Below, one piece after another: positions 15,884 through 23,397 of a DNA stretch of 50,589 nucleotides; position 1 is the first letter of the stretch, and each line of letters begins with the position of its first letter. This DNA is from Acidimicrobiaceae bacterium (GTDB lineage: Bacteria; Actinomycetota; Acidimicrobiia; Acidimicrobiales; Aldehydirespiratoraceae). A program made the translations under genes and the position numbers. Below the pieces are notes generated by a model that saw nothing but the letters and a program-made list of their open reading frames with translations, made no database searches and was not told the DNA's origin. The DNA is taken from NCBI GenBank assembly GCA_009845995.1, contig VXYK01000003.1:1-50589 (forward strand), written 5' to 3'.

Positions 15884-17662
15884 ATGAGCAAACCAGCAGA
15901 CGAAGCGATCCACTACGAACCCGACGATCGCTGCGGTCCTCTGGTGGCGTTGGGGGTCGGCATTCAAGGGGTCATGCTGGTGCTGGCGACCATCGTGCTG
16001 ATTGTTGCCGTCACGGCCCGAGCCGGTGGTCAGGACGACAGTTACGTCGCCTGGGCCGTGTTTTCGGCCCTGATAATCGCCGGGGGGTTGACCGCGCTGC
16101 AAGCAGCCCGCTTCTGGCGGCTCGGAGCGGGTCACATCCTGATCATGGGTCCGACACCGAACTACGTGGCCGTGTCGGTGCTGGCCCTGGCTGCAGGGGG
16201 ACCCGGCCTGCTCGCGAGCCTGACCGTCGCCGCGGGCATCTTCTACCTGGCTCTGTCGATGTGGCTTCCCTTGTTGCGTCGGCTGCTCACGCCCATCGTG
16301 TCGGGCACCGTGATGATGCTGATCGCGGCGACCGTTCTGCCCATAGCGCTTGACCGGGTGCAGGACGTACCTGAATCAGCACCGGCCGCAACCGGTCCGG
16401 TCGTGGCGCTGGTGACCCTTGTTGCGGTTGTGGTGCTGTCTCTGCGCGCGTCTGGGTCATGGCGCATCTGGTCGCCGCTGATCGCTATTGGAACTGGCTG
16501 CTTAGCGGCTGTGATGTTCGGGGCCGTCGAAGTTTCGCCGATCGGTGACGCGGCATGGGTCGGACTGCCCGACGGCGGGTTCGGTGGTCTTGATCTGACT
16601 TTCGACGCTGACTTCTGGTCTTTGCTGCCCGCGTTCGTGGTTGTCGCTCTGGTTGGCACCGTCAAGAACATCGGTGACTGCATTGCCATCCAACAAGTCT
16701 CGTGGCGCAGGCCGCGGGTGACCGATTTTCGATTGGTTCAGGGCTCGCTCAACACCAACGGCATCGGCATCATGCTCTCGGGTCTGGCCGGAACGCCGCC
16801 AACCTCGGTCTATTCATCGTCGAGTCCGTCACTGATCCACCTCACTGGCGTAGCGGCTCGCAGTGTCGGTTACGCGATCGGAGCGTTCATGGTCGTGTTG
16901 GCGCTGTTACCCAAGGTGGGCGCGGCTTTGTTGGCGATTCCCAGCCCGGTCATGGGCGCGTATCTGCTCACCGCGATCGGAGTGTTGTTCGTGAGCGGAA
17001 TGCAGACTCTCGTGGCCGGTGGTCTCGACAGGGGCAAGTCCCTCACGGTCGGAATCGCTTTCTCCTTGGGAATCGGCCTCGACACCCAAACGATAGGCGC
17101 CGACCTGCTGGGCGATAGATGGGGACCGTTGATCGACAATGGCATGCTGGTCGGAGCGGTCGCCGCGGTGTTGATGAGCCAATTCACCGAGCGAACCAGT
17201 CGCCGCGGGCGAGCTCGATTGGAGGTTGAACTGCGCATGTCAGCGGTCACTCAGATCGACGAATTCCTGCGTGGCTTCGCTTCGCGTATCGGCTGGGATG
17301 ACGCGGCCGCTCAACGTTTGTGCTCGGCAGGCGAGGAGACACTGATGAGCCTTCTAGATCAAGACGGGGGTCGTTTGTCGAGCGACTCGGACGATTCGGA
17401 CGGCTCCAGTAGAGACAACCCGAAACTGATCGTGGTCGCCCGTCAAAGCGGAGCGTCAGTGGAAATGGAGTTCCTCGCGGTGTTGGAGGAGGAGAACCTT
17501 GAGGACCGATTGGCCCACTTGCACGAGGAGTCCCATAGCGCCGCCGGCTTGGAGGACGGTGAGATCTCGCTCAGATTGTTGCGGCACTACGCTTCGTCTG
17601 TGCACCACCAGAAGTTCTATGGTCTCGACATTGTGACGGTTCAGGTCACAGCCGCGGGTTAG
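15884..17662 (+). CDS. NCS2 permease fused to degenerate GHKL/anti-sigma-like domain
   Basis: Residues 17-435 form a polytopic NCS2 (xanthine/uracil permease, SLC23) domain: NTNGIGIMLSGLAGTPPTSV followed by YSSSSPSLIHLTGVAARSVG corresponds to the family's signature region, with Ser where characterised members have the substrate-contacting Glu. Residues from about 441 resemble an RsbW-like ATPase domain: RLEVELRMSAVTQIDEFLRG, then SAGEETLMSLLDQ at 481-493, and LRLLRHYASSVHHQKFYGLD near the end. The N-box Asn is replaced and no clear G1 glycine box is visible, so ATP binding is doubtful. A Ser/Asp-rich loop (GRLSSDSDDSDGSSRD) lies inside this domain. Transport substrate unknown. Confidence 0.8.
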   Translation: MSKPADEAIHYEPDDRCGPLVALGVGIQGVMLVLATIVLIVAVTARAGGQDDSYVAWAVFSALIIAGGLTALQAARFWRLGAGHILIMGPTPNYVAVSVLALAAGGPGLLASLTVAAGIFYLALSMWLPLLRRLLTPIVSGTVMMLIAATVLPIALDRVQDVPESAPAATGPVVALVTLVAVVVLSLRASGSWRIWSPLIAIGTGCLAAVMFGAVEVSPIGDAAWVGLPDGGFGGLDLTFDADFWSLLPAFVVVALVGTVKNIGDCIAIQQVSWRRPRVTDFRLVQGSLNTNGIGIMLSGLAGTPPTSVYSSSSPSLIHLTGVAARSVGYAIGAFMVVLALLPKVGAALLAIPSPVMGAYLLTAIGVLFVSGMQTLVAGGLDRGKSLTVGIAFSLGIGLDTQTIGADLLGDRWGPLIDNGMLVGAVAAVLMSQFTERTSRRGRARLEVELRMSAVTQIDEFLRGFASRIGWDDAAAQRLCSAGEETLMSLLDQDGGRLSSDSDDSDGSSRDNPKLIVVARQSGASVEMEFLAVLEEENLEDRLAHLHEESHSAAGLEDGEISLRLLRHYASSVHHQKFYGLDIVTVQVTAAG

Positions 17663-17702
17663 CGCTTTCGGCAGTTCGACTGGTAACCGTTAGTATCGGC
17701 CC

Positions 17703-18608
17703 ATGGTCCCCGAAGTCGTCTGGACTCTTCCAGAACCTTTGTCGGTCGAAGAGGTCACAATGGACGATGGTACGGTGATCGTTCTGCGGCGGCATGGGAA
17801 TCCGGATGGCATGAGGGTTGTCCTGTGTCACGGCAACGGTTTGGCGATCGACCTCTACTATCCGTTCTGGTCGTTGCTGACCGATGAGTTCGACGTTGTC
17901 GTTTACGACTTGAGGAGTCACGGTTGGAACGTGGTCAGCGACCTGTCAAACCACACTTTCCCCACTTTCGTCGATGACCATGACAGCGTCTTGGAAGCAA
18001 TTGACGACCATTTCGGCGAAAAACTCCAGGTAGGCGTGTTCCATTCGATCTCATCGATGGCACCGCTGCTGTCGTCAACTCTGGGGAGCCGGTACTCCGC
18101 CCTGATCCTGTTCGATCCTCCGCTGCGCAATCCGAGACAGGTTCGCCACGAACTCGACGAAGCGGCTCGACGTGCTGCTGAGCTGGCCGCGAAACGATCG
18201 CATCGGTTCAAGACCCGGGAAGCCTTCATCGACCTGATCAGCTTCTCTCCGACCTTCAAGCTCGCGGTGCCAGGTGTTCAAGATCTCTTGGCAAAGACCA
18301 CGCTGCGCGAATGCGTTGACGGGCCAGGTTTCGAACTTCGTTGCCCTCGTGAACATGAGGCACAGATCATTGCGCATGCCAGCATTTTCGCAGTGTTAGT
18401 CGATTTTGGCGCGATGCAGTGCCCTATCAAAGTGGTCGGAGCCGACCCGACACTGCCCTACTCGTATCTACCGGCGATCGACCTCAGCGAGATACTGACT
18501 GTTGACTACGACTTCCTTCCCGATGCGACGCACTTCCTGCAGTTGGAGCAGCCGGCGAAATGCCGTGATGAGATGCGCGAGTTCCTGACGCAAGCGGGCC
18601 TGATCTGA
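17703..18608 (+). CDS. Alpha/beta hydrolase
   Basis: A 301-residue single-domain alpha/beta hydrolase. The oxyanion loop is LCHGNGLAIDLYYPFW (HGNG at 43-46), the YDLRSHG strand follows, and the nucleophile elbow is GVFHSISSM with S115; the usual second Gly of GxSxG is Ser. The catalytic His lies in DATHFLQLEQP near residue 277. It is cytoplasmic. The gene is 8 nt upstream of the phosphopantetheinyl transferase and shares its strand, suggesting an operon with it and the PhyH-like gene, where it could act as a thioesterase-type release or editing enzyme (inference). Confidence 0.88.
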   Translation: MVPEVVWTLPEPLSVEEVTMDDGTVIVLRRHGNPDGMRVVLCHGNGLAIDLYYPFWSLLTDEFDVVVYDLRSHGWNVVSDLSNHTFPTFVDDHDSVLEAIDDHFGEKLQVGVFHSISSMAPLLSSTLGSRYSALILFDPPLRNPRQVRHELDEAARRAAELAAKRSHRFKTREAFIDLISFSPTFKLAVPGVQDLLAKTTLRECVDGPGFELRCPREHEAQIIAHASIFAVLVDFGAMQCPIKVVGADPTLPYSYLPAIDLSEILTVDYDFLPDATHFLQLEQPAKCRDEMREFLTQAGLI

Positions 18609-18616
18609 ACCCCGGA

Positions 18617-19357
18617 ATGCCGCGGACTGTCGCTGCCGCAGACCTCGCCGGTGATGGCGACTGGTGGCGACCGTTCACACAGGTAGAAGACGTAGCAATC
18701 ATGCACGTCGACCTGACCGCGAACGTCACGAACGAAAAGACAGCGTGGAATTGGCTTGATGACTCCGAGCGGCGGCGTTGGGAGCGCTTTCTGCATGAGG
18801 GTGCCAGACGGCAGTACGTCCTGTGCCGCGCCTCACTTCGCTCGCTGTTGTGCGATGCGCTCAACTGCAGCAACGATGAACTCGGCTTCGAATCAGCCAA
18901 GCACGGAAAGCCTTTCGCCACGGTCAAAGGGCAACCGACGTCTTTTGGTTTCAATGTCAGCCACAGCGGTGCTCACGGTTTGATCGCGCTGGCGAGCAGT
19001 GGGCGTGTAGGTGTTGATGTCGAGGAGTTCGCGCAGCAACGCAACCTTGAGCTATTGATTGAGGGCACCTTCGGTCCGAACGAGCAAGCAGAATTGGCCG
19101 CGCTCAGCGGGAACCGGAAGCTTCGGCTGTTCTTCACGCTGTGGACTATCAAGGAGGCTTTGAGCAAGGCACATGGATGGGGACTCTCGCTGGACGTCTC
19201 GCGTTTTGAAGTCCCGGAGAACCTGCGGCAAGGCGAGATGCACGGCAGCTTTCAGTTGTCCGACCTTGGTGATTTCAGCGATGCCGATGACACCTGGCAC
19301 GTTTCCAACATCGGAACAGACAAGTTCGCGGCCGCTATGGTACGCGAGGAGACATGA
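18617..19357 (+). CDS. 4'-phosphopantetheinyl transferase, Sfp/Gsp type
   Basis: Transfers the phosphopantetheine arm of CoA to carrier proteins of fatty acid, polyketide or nonribosomal peptide synthesis. In 246 residues it shows the RASLRSLL region, FNVSHSGAHGLIAL, the Mg-binding GVDVEEF (D134, E136) and WTIKEALSKAHGWGL with the catalytic Lys/Glu. This length and motif order match the Sfp rather than AcpS class. It starts 8 nt after the hydrolase stop and overlaps the following dioxygenase-like gene by 4 nt (ATGA), so the three are co-translated. Confidence 0.93.
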   Translation: MPRTVAAADLAGDGDWWRPFTQVEDVAIMHVDLTANVTNEKTAWNWLDDSERRRWERFLHEGARRQYVLCRASLRSLLCDALNCSNDELGFESAKHGKPFATVKGQPTSFGFNVSHSGAHGLIALASSGRVGVDVEEFAQQRNLELLIEGTFGPNEQAELAALSGNRKLRLFFTLWTIKEALSKAHGWGLSLDVSRFEVPENLRQGEMHGSFQLSDLGDFSDADDTWHVSNIGTDKFAAAMVREET

Positions 19358-20277
19358 GCATGGCCGCCCGCCCAACAAGACCAATAACCCGTGACGAGAT
19401 CAAAGCGTTCCACCGCGACGGCGCAGTGTTGCTCCGCGGAGTGCTGGCGCCTGAGTGGGTAACCCTCGTAGCTGACGGACTCGAGGAGTGCTTCGTTGAA
19501 CGCAGCAACAAGTCCAGCGAGGCTGTGATCTCTGGAGGGACCGTTCGAGTCGACCACATGCTCTCAGACCGATCCGTGAGCATCTCCAGATTCGCAACCG
19601 AGTCACCGGTGGGTGGTCTCGTGGGTGCGGTGCTGGGCGGTCCGGTGCGGTTCTACATGGACCAGATGTTCTTCCGGCGTCCGGGTCCGATGGCCCAGAC
19701 CGCCTTTCACCAGGACGCCAGCTACCACAATGTGGAACCGAAGGATTTGGTACGTGCCTGGGTGTCGCCAGATGTTGTGCCGCGCTCTGCCAGCCTCGAG
19801 GTGATCCGCGGATCGCATCGCTGGAACGTGACGTTTCGGCCGTCGGTGGGCCGCGACCCCGATGACGAAGCGCACGCTTTAAAGGTTGCGATAGCCCGCA
19901 AGCGGGGAATGTTCGAGAACGAAGGCGAAGAGTTCAGCTACAGCAACATCTTGATGGACAAGTCGCTGCCGCCGACTCCCGACATCTATCGCCATCGTGA
20001 TTCGTTCGACATCATGGGATGGGACTACAACCCCGGCGACTTGATCCTGTTCCACGGCAGCCTGCTGCACGGTACGGCCAAAGACGTGATGCTGGAACAG
20101 GACCGGCGCGCCTACGCGGCGCTATATGCGGGCCCGCGGACCACATATCTGCGACAGAAGGGCCAGAAGGTGCCAGATCCTCCGGCGTTGGCCGCGTACG
20201 AACCCCGAACAGGCCAGAAACTCGACGATTTCGGCGAAGTCTTTCCTCTCGTGTGGTCTCCCGGAGACTGGGACTGA
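19354..20277 (+). CDS. Phytanoyl-CoA dioxygenase (PhyH) family protein
   Basis: Fe(II)/2-oxoglutarate-dependent oxygenase, hydroxylating an acyl or small-molecule substrate. The 307-residue double-stranded beta-helix contains the HxD iron motif FHQDASY (H119, D121), LEVIRGSHRWN typical of the family, and the distal GDLILFHGSLLHGT with the third ligand His and a following Arg. GAGGAGA precedes ATG 19354, which overlaps the transferase stop. The neighbours (phosphopantetheinyl transferase, hydrolase) suggest a role in modifying a carrier-bound or lipid substrate, but no synthase is present in this window. Confidence 0.9.
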   Translation: MSMAARPTRPITRDEIKAFHRDGAVLLRGVLAPEWVTLVADGLEECFVERSNKSSEAVISGGTVRVDHMLSDRSVSISRFATESPVGGLVGAVLGGPVRFYMDQMFFRRPGPMAQTAFHQDASYHNVEPKDLVRAWVSPDVVPRSASLEVIRGSHRWNVTFRPSVGRDPDDEAHALKVAIARKRGMFENEGEEFSYSNILMDKSLPPTPDIYRHRDSFDIMGWDYNPGDLILFHGSLLHGTAKDVMLEQDRRAYAALYAGPRTTYLRQKGQKVPDPPALAAYEPRTGQKLDDFGEVFPLVWSPGDWD

Positions 20278-20327
20278 ACAACTGCTCGGATCAGATACCC
20301 GACAGCGGGACTGTGGGGTCGTATTCT

Positions 20328-21074
20328 GTGGGCACGACGGTTTCGCGCTCTCCTGTGCTGGTGGTCTCGATTGATGGGCTGGCCCCGCGGCACATCAGCC
20401 GCGCCACCATGCCGACCCTCACGACCCTGGCGCGCGAGGGGGCGTCGTGCTTCAGCGCCCGCACTTTGACACCGCCCGAAACGCTGCCTGTCCACACGTC
20501 GATCTTCCGTGGTGTCGACCCCACCACTCACGGGTTGTGCGACAACACGCCGGCACCGCTGCGAATTGACGCGCCGTCTTTTTTGGGTGCAGCCCGTGCG
20601 GCCGGTTGCTCCACTGCCATGTTTGTGAGTTGGCTGCCCTTCGACTCCGTGATCGAACCTGATGCGGCCAGCCAACGGTTCGTGATCGACAGCGGATACG
20701 ACCTTGACGACGACCGCCGAATCGTCGAAGCCGTAGTCGCTACCAGTGCCGACTGTGACCATGACCTGTTGTTCGTGTATCTCTCGCAGCCAGACCTCAG
20801 CGGGCATCTCCACGCCTGGGACAGCGCCGAATATGTGGCCGCGGCCACCCGGTCAGACGCAGCGCTGGCGCGACTGCTTGGTGTTGTGGGTCGTGAGGCG
20901 TCTGTGCTGGTGACCACCGATCACGGTGGGGTGGGCAGCGACCATGACAGCACAGTCCGGGAGGTGATGGAAACGTTCATGGTGGTGCGTGCGCCGGGCC
21001 GGATTCAGCCCGGTTCGGGATGGTCGACCGCGTCTCCGCTTGACGTTGCCCCTACGGTCGCGTCCATGAGATAG
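20328..21074 (+). CDS. Type I phosphodiesterase / alkaline-phosphatase-superfamily protein, 3' truncated
   Basis: About 248 residues from GTG 20328. The superfamily metal site is visible: VVSIDGLAP (Asp), the nucleophile region TPPETLPVHTSIFRG, LSQPDLSGHLHAWD and VTTDHGGVGSDH. The protein stops at PLDVAPTVASMR, just where relatives continue from an APTV segment into a conserved C-terminal helix and final residues. The end therefore seems replaced, and the sequence immediately beyond belongs to an unrelated minus-strand fragment. Activity may be retained because the metal ligands are present. The start is tentative; the open frame extends upstream inside the PhyH gene. Confidence 0.8.
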   Translation: MGTTVSRSPVLVVSIDGLAPRHISRATMPTLTTLAREGASCFSARTLTPPETLPVHTSIFRGVDPTTHGLCDNTPAPLRIDAPSFLGAARAAGCSTAMFVSWLPFDSVIEPDAASQRFVIDSGYDLDDDRRIVEAVVATSADCDHDLLFVYLSQPDLSGHLHAWDSAEYVAAATRSDAALARLLGVVGREASVLVTTDHGGVGSDHDSTVREVMETFMVVRAPGRIQPGSGWSTASPLDVAPTVASMR

Positions 21075-21253
21075 CCGGTTGCCACAGCCAAAGCGCGCAA
21101 CTCCTCATCCGTCTCACCGGATTCTCTCCAAAGCGCCTGCAACCTATGGTGAACACCGTCCACCGACAAACGACCACCCGCAGCAGCAGCCAAATCAGAG
21201 CAAATCTTGTTGAGCACGACGCCGTGCAACGGAGCTAAGTTTGTGTTGGTCAC
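21005..21253 (-). CDS. Small hypothetical protein, probably broken at its 3' end
   Basis: Begins at GTG 21253 with AAGGAAAG upstream and reads TNTNLAPLHGVVLNKICSDL, then a helical Arg/Leu-rich stretch (VHHRLQALWRESGETDEELR) and ALAVATGYLMDA. The remaining residues (TVGATSSGDAVDH) are merely the antisense of the phosphodiesterase 3' end, so the natural C-terminus appears lost at a junction near 21068-21074. No family is recognised. It is part of the small decayed island beside tRNA-Arg. Confidence 0.4.
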   Translation of the reverse strand: MTNTNLAPLHGVVLNKICSDLAAAAGGRLSVDGVHHRLQALWRESGETDEELRALAVATGYLMDATVGATSSGDAVDHPEPG

Positions 21254-21390
21254 TGGGCTTCTTTCCTTGACGAGGACCGACCAGATGAGCGGCACACGTA
21301 CCAAGGAGCGCTCAACAGCCGGTGGTGCATTCGACGCCGATGCGCGGCTGGTTGCGAAACAGCCTCACGCGGTTTCGCGGCCTCGTCAAC

Positions 21391-21712
21391 GTGGTGACCG
21401 TTGCTTGGTGTGTTGGCGGTGTTCGTCGCCCCATAGATCGGTGTCGAGGGCGGTTTCGAGTTGTGCGATCACGGGGATTGTTCACCAGGTCTCGCCGCGA
21501 AGCAGGCGGCTGAGTGAGTCTGTTGAGATGTCGGCTTGGTCAGCGATTTGTTTGAGGGTGTGTCGAGCTCGCGCGCTGTGGAAGCGTTGAGCGAGGGCTT
21601 TGGCTAGGTGTGCTTCTGGGGGCGCGGTGGCGTCGAGTTTTCCGTTGGGCCATATCTCGTTCGGGGCTAGATGGAGCTTTGGTTTGCGAAGCGCGCGTCT
21701 GTAGTTGGGCAT
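21391..21712 (-). pseudogene. Small XRE-type HTH gene interrupted by in-frame TGA
   Basis: From ATG 21712 the frame reads PNYRRALRKPKLHLAPNEIW, then AHLAKALAQRFHSARARHTL and the helix-turn-helix KQIADQADISTDSLSRLLRG, ending ETW followed by TGA at 21482-21484. The same frame continues without a shift as TIPVIAQLETALDTDLWGDE and stops about 21391. That continuation is the normal C-terminal helix of such short actinobacterial regulators, so the TGA looks like a nonsense change inside an otherwise complete gene of about 105 codons. TTG 21727 is an alternative start. Confidence 0.6.
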
Positions 21713-21881
21713 GGCCTGAACATGCAAGGTACCGGCGCGGGCCGGGCCTAGCCAGCCCCCTATGTGAGGGTGAAAACGCGCGCCTGAATCGCACTTGAGT
21801 AGCCAAGAACCGCGAACAGTAACCTCAGACGAAGCAACAGTGCCCTGCTTCGCATTTCGCGCAGCAAATCGCGCAGGCCCC

Positions 21882-21957
21882 GCCCCCGTAGCTCAGTGGA
21901 TAGAGCGTCGGTTTCCTAAACCGTGCGTCGCAGGTTCGATTCCTGCCGGGGGCGCCA
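21882..21957 (+). tRNA. tRNA-Arg (anticodon CCT)
   Basis: Cloverleaf: acceptor GCCCCCG/CGGGGGC, D-stem GCTC/GAGC, anticodon loop TTCCTAA giving CCT, T-arm GCAGG-TTCGATT-CCTGC, encoded CCA at 21955-21957. The anticodon stem has one T-T mismatch at its outer pair (27-43). It decodes AGG. Flanking sequence upstream is gene fragments, consistent with an integration hot spot, though no integrase or att duplicate is visible. Confidence 0.95.
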
Positions 21958-22009
21958 TGTGATCGGGGTCTCGTGAACAATCGGGGTTCCAGGCAGCCGA
22001 CCGAGTCAG

Positions 22010-22429
22010 CTATACCCAGGGCGGGCGGAAGCCTTGGTCGTCGAAGTCGGAATCGAATGCGAGGGCGTGGTCGATCCCCCGATCCCGCATCAACTGAAAC
22101 GATGTCCAGTCGACCAAAGAGATGTTGCGGTCGGCAGCGGCTAACAGGGCCGTTAACGCCCGTTCGTGAAGAGCCTCGTCGACCCGTTCCACCGACAGCA
22201 CCGCCAGCAGCTCGTCGTGGAGGTCTCGGGTTGCGGCGATGCCAAGACGCCGTTGCACCAAGGCGCTGCTTTCGACCACCACCCCGTAGTGGGTGACCCC
22301 AGCGAACGTTCCATGCTCAATACCTTCCAGCAACCGGAGCCATCCAGACGCCGCATCTGAGTGTCGGTCGTCGCTGGCATCAAGTACGGCGTAGAGGGCT
22401 GACGTGTCGACGAAGACCGGGGAGCTCAC
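22010..22429 (-). CDS. PIN-domain ribonuclease toxin (VapC-like)
   Basis: A 139-residue PIN domain. The acidic metal site is present: D8 in VFVDTSALYAVL, E53 in VVVESSALV, D107 in SLVDWTSFQLM and D126 in ALAFDSDFDDQGF. Such toxins cleave tRNA or other RNA and are neutralised by a cognate antitoxin. The start overlaps the stop of the antitoxin gene by 4 nt (ATGA), the usual antitoxin-first arrangement. It lies next to tRNA-Arg(CCT) in the accessory stretch. Confidence 0.92.
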   Translation of the reverse strand: MSSPVFVDTSALYAVLDASDDRHSDAASGWLRLLEGIEHGTFAGVTHYGVVVESSALVQRRLGIAATRDLHDELLAVLSVERVDEALHERALTALLAAADRNISLVDWTSFQLMRDRGIDHALAFDSDFDDQGFRPPWV

Positions 22430-22665
22430 GCCGAGAAAGCCTCATCAAGCGCGTCGTCGTGGTACTCGGCGGTTGACCTGTTGCCTGAACGGTGGGCACC
22501 AACCGCCGAACGGGCACGCTCCACGCGCAGCGCCAATTCGTCGTTGGCGAAGTAAGCGTCTAGAGCTTGGCGAAAAAACTCAGCCTGAGAGACGCCTTTT
22601 GCCGCTGCCCGTGTTCTGAGTCGCACTGCTTGGGCTTCCGTCAAGGAGATCTGCGTACGAATCAT
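22426..22665 (-). CDS. Ribbon-helix-helix antitoxin (CopG/VapB type)
   Basis: 79 residues with the ribbon-helix-helix pattern RTQISLTEAQAVRLRTRAAA and KGVSQAEFFRQALDAYF, followed by a C-terminal tail with EYHDDALDEAFSA that would wrap the toxin. It precedes the PIN toxin on the same strand with a 4-nt overlap. Autorepression through the inverted repeat at 22671-22703 is expected from the family and the position. Confidence 0.9.
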   Translation of the reverse strand: MIRTQISLTEAQAVRLRTRAAAKGVSQAEFFRQALDAYFANDELALRVERARSAVGAHRSGNRSTAEYHDDALDEAFSA

Positions 22666-22670
22666 GCCCT

Positions 22671-22703
22671 AATGATAACATCAAACAACACTATGATGTC
22701 ATT
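22671..22703. promoter_or_regulatory. Imperfect inverted repeat, probable antitoxin operator
   Basis: Arms AATGATAACATCA (22671-22683) and TGATGTCATT (22694-22703) pair through ACATCA/TGATGT and AATGA/TCATT with a 2-nt bulge. The site begins 6 nt upstream of the antitoxin start in an AT-rich gap, the position expected for an operator bound by the ribbon-helix-helix protein. Confidence 0.55.
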
Positions 22704-22753
22704 GCTAGTACCGATGAGTGGTTGAGCGGTGGTCGGACCTGAGGGGAGCGGGT

Positions 22754-23339
22754 ATGAGACTCGAAGGCAAAGTTGCGCTGATTACTGGTACGGCCGGTGG
22801 TATCGGACGGGCCAGTGCGCTGCGCTTCGCTGAAAGAAGGCGCCCGGATCGTTGCGGTCGATATCGATCCGGCCAACGAAGAGACCATCAACAAGACTCT
22901 GGCCGTGAACCTCAAGGGTGTCCTGTACGGATGCCGACATCAGATCCCCGCGATGCGCCGAGCGGGCGGCGGTTCGATCATCAACACGGCGTCATTCGTG
23001 GCATCGGTGGGAGCGGCCACTCCGCAGATCGCCTACACCGCCTCCAAAGGAGCGGTTTTGTCCATGACCCGGGAGCTCGCGGTGATCCACGCCCGGGAGA
23101 ACATCCGGGTCAACGCCCTGTCGCCGGGACCGTTGCGCACCGAATTGCTCATGTCGTACCTCGACACCGAGGAGAAGCGCCGGCGCCGGCTGGTGCACGT
23201 ACCGATGGGTCGCTTCGGCGAAGCCGCCGAAATGGCCGCGGCCGCTCTGTTCTTGGCCTCGGCTGACTCGTCGTACATGACCGGTGCCAACCTGCAGGTG
23301 GACGGCGGTCTCACTGCCGCCTACGTCACGCCGGAGTAG
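22754..23339 (+). pseudogene. Short-chain dehydrogenase with frameshift and internal deletion
   Basis: Starts well: RLEGKVALITGTAGGIGRAS (Rossmann Gly motif), but the frame shifts at about 22829-22833 (RFAE in one frame, KEGARIVAVDIDPANEET in the next). Immediately after DPANEETINKT the sequence jumps to LAVNLKGVLYGCRHQIPAMR, so roughly 70 residues usually holding the Asp-Val and NNAG region are absent. The catalytic part (INTASFVASVGAATPQIAYT and the ASK motif) and the C-terminus with GANLQVDGG remain. A frameshift plus a large deletion indicates a true pseudogene. Confidence 0.85.
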
Positions 23340-23397
23340 GTCTCCTCCGTCGCCGAAATGGTTGCCCAGAGCCCCCGAGGCAACTAGCTTCCCGGCT

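Noticed and set aside
21482..21484. TGA as selenocysteine or reassigned codon in the HTH gene
   Set aside because: TGA terminates several clear genes here, there is no selenocysteine-type context or hairpin obvious after it, and the position is not catalytic.
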